A DNA stretch of 23,400 nucleotides. Origin: Mayfieldus sp038329895 (GTDB lineage: Bacteria > Actinomycetota > Thermoleophilia > Solirubrobacterales > 70-9). The stretch is from NCBI GenBank assembly GCA_038329895.1, contig JBBQNM010000038.1, positions 1 through 23,400 on the forward strand, written 5' to 3'. The position numbers were made by a program, and so were the translations under genes. The notes under the pieces were generated by a model. That model had not been told where the DNA came from. It saw nothing but the letters and a program-made list of their open reading frames with translations, and did no database searches. This document shows positions 21,262 to 23,400 of the stretch, piece after piece. Each line of letters begins with the position of its first letter. Position 1 is the stretch's first letter.

Positions 21262-22449
21262 CTAGCCCGCGCCTGAGCGCCGGACGGGCGCGCTCGGGGT
21301 CGTGGGCGCCAGTCCCACGGAGACGAGAACCGACACGCCGTAGCTTCGGCCCTTCTGCGCCAGCGCCTTGAAGCGCCCCGGACGCTCGAGGATGGCGGAG
21401 ACGCTCGCCAGCCCCTGTTTGTCCGTGCGCGCTTTCCCGCCTGCGAAGCTGACTCGCGCCCGGCGCAGTGGCCGGCCGTGGCGCGTCACATACACCGTCG
21501 CCACCACGGTGCCGGGTAGCCCGGAGGTGGCAGTGCCGAGGACCTGCACGTCAAAGCGCACGCGGCCGGGGTTCCGAACGAAGTGGAGCAACGCGCTCGA
21601 CGGTCCGAAAGTGAGCTCACAGCCGGGGTCGAATGGCGCGATCAGCCAGTGCAGCTCGCCACCGAGCGTGGGGATCACGTCGAGGCCCTCAGACTCGCCG
21701 CAGAGGCTCATCTCGAGCTCGAGCCGCCGCTCGCCGTTACGAGGATCCACGGCCCACACCTGATACGTACCGTTGCTTTCTCCGGCCAGCAACAGCCGGC
21801 CGTGCCGGAAGACAGCGCCCGTCACACCGGTCGGCGGCACCGCACCGGCGAGGCGACGGACAGCGTGCAGCACCGGGCCCGTGGGCGCGGCGTTGGCTGC
21901 CGAGACCTCGCTCGAGCGGTAGGCGAGCAGGTCGTTGCCGCTGCTGGTCCAGATCAGCGAGCCATCCGGCGAGGTCTCGGCCCACATCGCTTTCGGGATC
22001 TCCACCGGGTCGAGCTTTACGTAGTAGCGGAAGGCGAGCGTTGCGGGGTCGGCGACCCCGAACGAGCCGGTGCCGCAGGTGTTGCCCACACCGGGCGTGA
22101 AGCACTCCATTGGCAGGATCACACGGCCGCCCTCGCCGGGATTCCAGGTCGGGTCGCCGATGTGGTTGTAGCCCTCGGCGAGCTTGACGGCGGGAGGGAT
22201 CGCGTTCGGCACACCGGCCGTCTGGCCTAGCAGCGGCGTGGTACGCCACAGACCCTCGAAGACTCCCGTGAAGTACACGTTCGCCTTGGCCGGATCAGAG
22301 GTGAGCCCCTGCCAGTATGAGGCGGGAACCGAGCTCGCTCCGGTGAGCAGCCAGAGTCCAGGATCCTGGCCGCTGGCCACGGGCGCGCCGGCCAGGATGA
22401 GGACCGCCGCGGCGGCAAGGGAGGCGACTAGTGCCCGCGCAGAACGCAC
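21262..22449 (-). CDS. Secreted protein of unknown function with a C-terminal Ig/transthyretin-like domain
   Basis: A 395-residue protein that I do not recognise. It begins with a clear Sec signal (basic MRSAR, hydrophobic core to about 22, cleavage probably after VASG near 27). The middle (about 35-290) contains repeated strand-like blocks such as SLIWTSSGNDLLAYR and RLLLAGESNGTYQVWAVD, suggesting a beta-propeller-like fold; this is a guess from pattern. Cys pairs are present (MECFTPGVGNTCG; CGESEG, PGCELTF). Residues about 305-375 (VYVTRHGRPLRRARVSFAGG, TDKQGLASV) look like an Ig-like or carboxypeptidase regulatory-type domain. The GTG start is 7 bases after a TAGGCT box. Confidence 0.75.
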   Translation of the reverse strand: MRSARALVASLAAAAVLILAGAPVASGQDPGLWLLTGASSVPASYWQGLTSDPAKANVYFTGVFEGLWRTTPLLGQTAGVPNAIPPAVKLAEGYNHIGDPTWNPGEGGRVILPMECFTPGVGNTCGTGSFGVADPATLAFRYYVKLDPVEIPKAMWAETSPDGSLIWTSSGNDLLAYRSSEVSAANAAPTGPVLHAVRRLAGAVPPTGVTGAVFRHGRLLLAGESNGTYQVWAVDPRNGERRLELEMSLCGESEGLDVIPTLGGELHWLIAPFDPGCELTFGPSSALLHFVRNPGRVRFDVQVLGTATSGLPGTVVATVYVTRHGRPLRRARVSFAGGKARTDKQGLASVSAILERPGRFKALAQKGRSYGVSVLVSVGLAPTTPSAPVRRSGAG

Positions 22450-22456
22450 GCAATCC

Positions 22457-22462
22457 AGCCTA
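22457..22462 (-). promoter_or_regulatory. Leaderless-type -10 box of the secreted-protein gene
   Basis: TAGGCT on the minus strand, 7 bases before GTG 22449. No ribosome site is present. Confidence 0.5.
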
Positions 22463-22488
22463 GCGACTCCCCGGAGGCCGCCGGCCTG

Positions 22489-22650
22489 TCAGGGCTGGAA
22501 GCTCATGACGAACGGTCCGCAAACGCCGTCGTCGGTCGTCAGTGGGTTCCCGTCGATTCCCTTGCTCCAGATGTCGTCCCACTGCCGGCTGCGGTACAGC
22601 CCGTCCTTGCTGCTAAAGCCGACCGGCGCGTAGTCGGTGAACGCCTTCCT
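22489..22650 (-). pseudogene. C-terminal remnant of an unidentified gene
   Basis: The minus strand is open for 53 codons between TAA (22653-22651) and TGA (22491-22489), with no start near its 5' end. The encoded stretch looks like real protein: AFTDYAPVGFSSKDGLYRSR, then QWDDIWSKGIDGNPLTTDDG and VCGPFVMSFQP, rich in Trp, Tyr and Asp and unlike GC-driven shadow frames. The family is not recognised; an extracellular enzyme end is possible. Upstream bases do not continue it in another frame that I could follow, so the 5' part seems deleted. It lies just upstream of the secreted-protein gene, in the same direction. Confidence 0.45.
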
Positions 22651-23005
22651 TTACTCCCAAACCCAAAGTGAGGCCGTGAGAGCTCGTGTCAGGCCTCTTT
22701 AGAAACGGGACGACGGTCGCTTCATCCGGTGCCTACTCCTGGACCTGGTCGATGTCTCGCCGGCCGCTGAAGCCGCATCAGCGTGCGTAGGGGTACCTCT
22801 CGCTCGCGGCCTTTGTGCGACACCCTCACGCGAAAGCAGGAGCGATGCCGTCAGCTCAAGTCCCACTGCTTCTACGCCGGGAAGCGAAGTCGACCGGCGA
22901 CCGGCGGCCAGCGTCGTTCGGCAACGTTGAGCTAACCGTCGCCGGCGCGCTCAGTCGTGCGCGTGCCGCGCCGCTCGCGGCGTAGTCGCCGCTCGGCGCA
23001 TGCGG
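22651..23005. other. Gene-poor stretch with a strong hairpin
   Basis: About 355 bases with no gene I can support. The part 22650-22700 is less GC-rich than its surroundings. Near the right end, GCGCCG/CGGCGC (22968-22973, 22994-22999) and GCGGCG/CGCCGC (22977-22982, 22987-22992) form a long interrupted stem with a TAGT loop, directly before the next promoter. It could end upstream transcription or be part of an operator. Confidence 0.4.
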
Positions 23006-23011
23006 TATACT
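23006..23011 (+). promoter_or_regulatory. -10 box of the last gene, with a short leader ORF
   Basis: TATACT, the best -10 match in the window. A start of RNA near 23018-23020 coincides with GTG 23019 and ATG 23022, which open an in-frame 10-residue leader (MFLDSKRDDA) whose TGA at 23052-23054 overlaps the first codons of the main gene. No -35 box is clear. Confidence 0.5.
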
Positions 23012-23046
23012 GGGGCGGGTGATGTTCCTCGATTCGAAACGCGACG

Positions 23047-23382
23047 ATGCCTGACCTGCAACACCCTCCGGCCAAACTAACCCTCTACACCTGCCACGTT
23101 GGACGCGGCGGGCCATCGTTCCTACCTCACGGGTGCCGTCGCGCTCATGAGGCGCTCGACGAGGCGGGGATCGCGTACGAGAGCGTCATCTTCGGCAAGG
23201 GCCGTCCACTCGCCATCGGCACAACCGGGAAGCGCCCCGACCTCAAGCGGATCAGCGGACAGGAGAAGCTGCCGGTCCTCGCGCTCACGGACGGAACGAC
23301 GGTGAACAGCTCGGACGCCATCGTCGCCTGGGCCGCCGAGCGCGACGCCGAGGCCCTCGAAGCCGTGGGGCGACAGGAGTAG
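23047..23382 (+). CDS. Glutaredoxin/GST N-terminal-like thioredoxin-fold protein (second copy type)
   Basis: A 111-residue thioredoxin-fold protein. It opens LTLYTCHVG, has a Cys near 30 (PHGCRRAHEALDEAGIAYE), a cis-Pro motif KLPVLALTDGT, and a closing helix after NSSDAIVAWAAE. The pattern H-[PG]-C-x-[RK]...ALD-[DE]-AG-[IV]-x-YE and ISGQEKLPV (LSGQKVLPA) is shared with the gene at 17523-17786, so they are related. An insert of about 10 residues separates its strand from the active-site Cys. It lies in the right-hand, more accessory part of the window. There is no ribosome site; the start rests on the fold. Function is probably redox or thiol transfer, unproven. Confidence 0.72.
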   Translation: MPDLQHPPAKLTLYTCHVGRGGPSFLPHGCRRAHEALDEAGIAYESVIFGKGRPLAIGTTGKRPDLKRISGQEKLPVLALTDGTTVNSSDAIVAWAAERDAEALEAVGRQE

Positions 23383-23400
23383 GTCTGGCGAGTTTCGCTA

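Noticed and set aside
22686..22790. Short plus-strand frame with Trp/Ser-rich sequence (SSGAYSWTWS)
   Set aside because: About 34 codons with a doubtful GTG start and no ribosome site; too little to call a gene or remnant.
22847..22985. 46-codon plus-strand frame after AGGAG
   Set aside because: The ribosome site is only 2 bases from the ATG, and the product is Arg/Ala-rich without features.

Overview
The window is high-GC DNA with dense, short-spaced genes on both strands. It looks actinobacterial. Gene content and promoter style (TAGNCT -10 boxes 7-9 bases before the start codon, often with no Shine-Dalgarno) fit a Thermoleophilia/Solirubrobacterales-like soil organism. That placement is inference from protein style and was not tested.

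Left end (1-7.0 kb): the first bases hold the reversed 5' end of an IS481-type transposase, running off the window. Next comes a biotin locus on the minus strand, bioB-bioF-bioD with bioF overlapping bioB by one base, plus bioA. Between bioD and bioA sits a divergent, translationally coupled marR-MFS efflux pair, whose upstream region carries a perfect CRP-type palindrome and repeated 10-mers.

Middle (7.0-16.8 kb): a membrane-anchored sulfatase, a GH3 hydrolase, an AlkA-like DNA glycosylase, an enoyl-CoA hydratase/isomerase-family protein, and a 70-codon biotin-carrier (TB7.3-like) gene. In that carrier gene a TAA replaces the Glu of the ESMKM biotinylation motif. Then follow a GT2 glycosyltransferase, glycerol kinase, a PlsC-like acyltransferase, a lactonase-type metallo-beta-lactamase and an SDR with a substituted active site. 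glpK, plsC, the acyl-CoA-type enzymes and the desaturase point to glycerolipid and fatty-acid metabolism; biotin synthesis would supply the carboxylases.

Right part (16.8-23.4 kb): a three-gene minus-strand operon (SDR, glutaredoxin-like, SGNH lipoprotein apparently starting at CTG), a DUF4389 membrane protein, a fatty-acid desaturase and a small zinc-ribbon protein. Then comes a stretch that looks more accessory: a degenerate tRNA-Pro 3' end, a secreted protein of unknown function, a truncated gene remnant, and a second glutaredoxin-like gene.

Strongest unexplained signals: (1) the stop codon exactly at the biotinylation motif, at the symmetry point of the carrier domain; (2) a 52-base REP-like element in two copies 13 kb apart, whose first hairpin shows two compensatory base-pair swaps, one copy lying inside the bioA 5' coding region; (3) a recurrent leaderless promoter architecture; (4) the tRNA-Pro 3' remnant as a possible attachment site. 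I saw no CRISPR array, rRNA, complete tRNA or obvious defence system.
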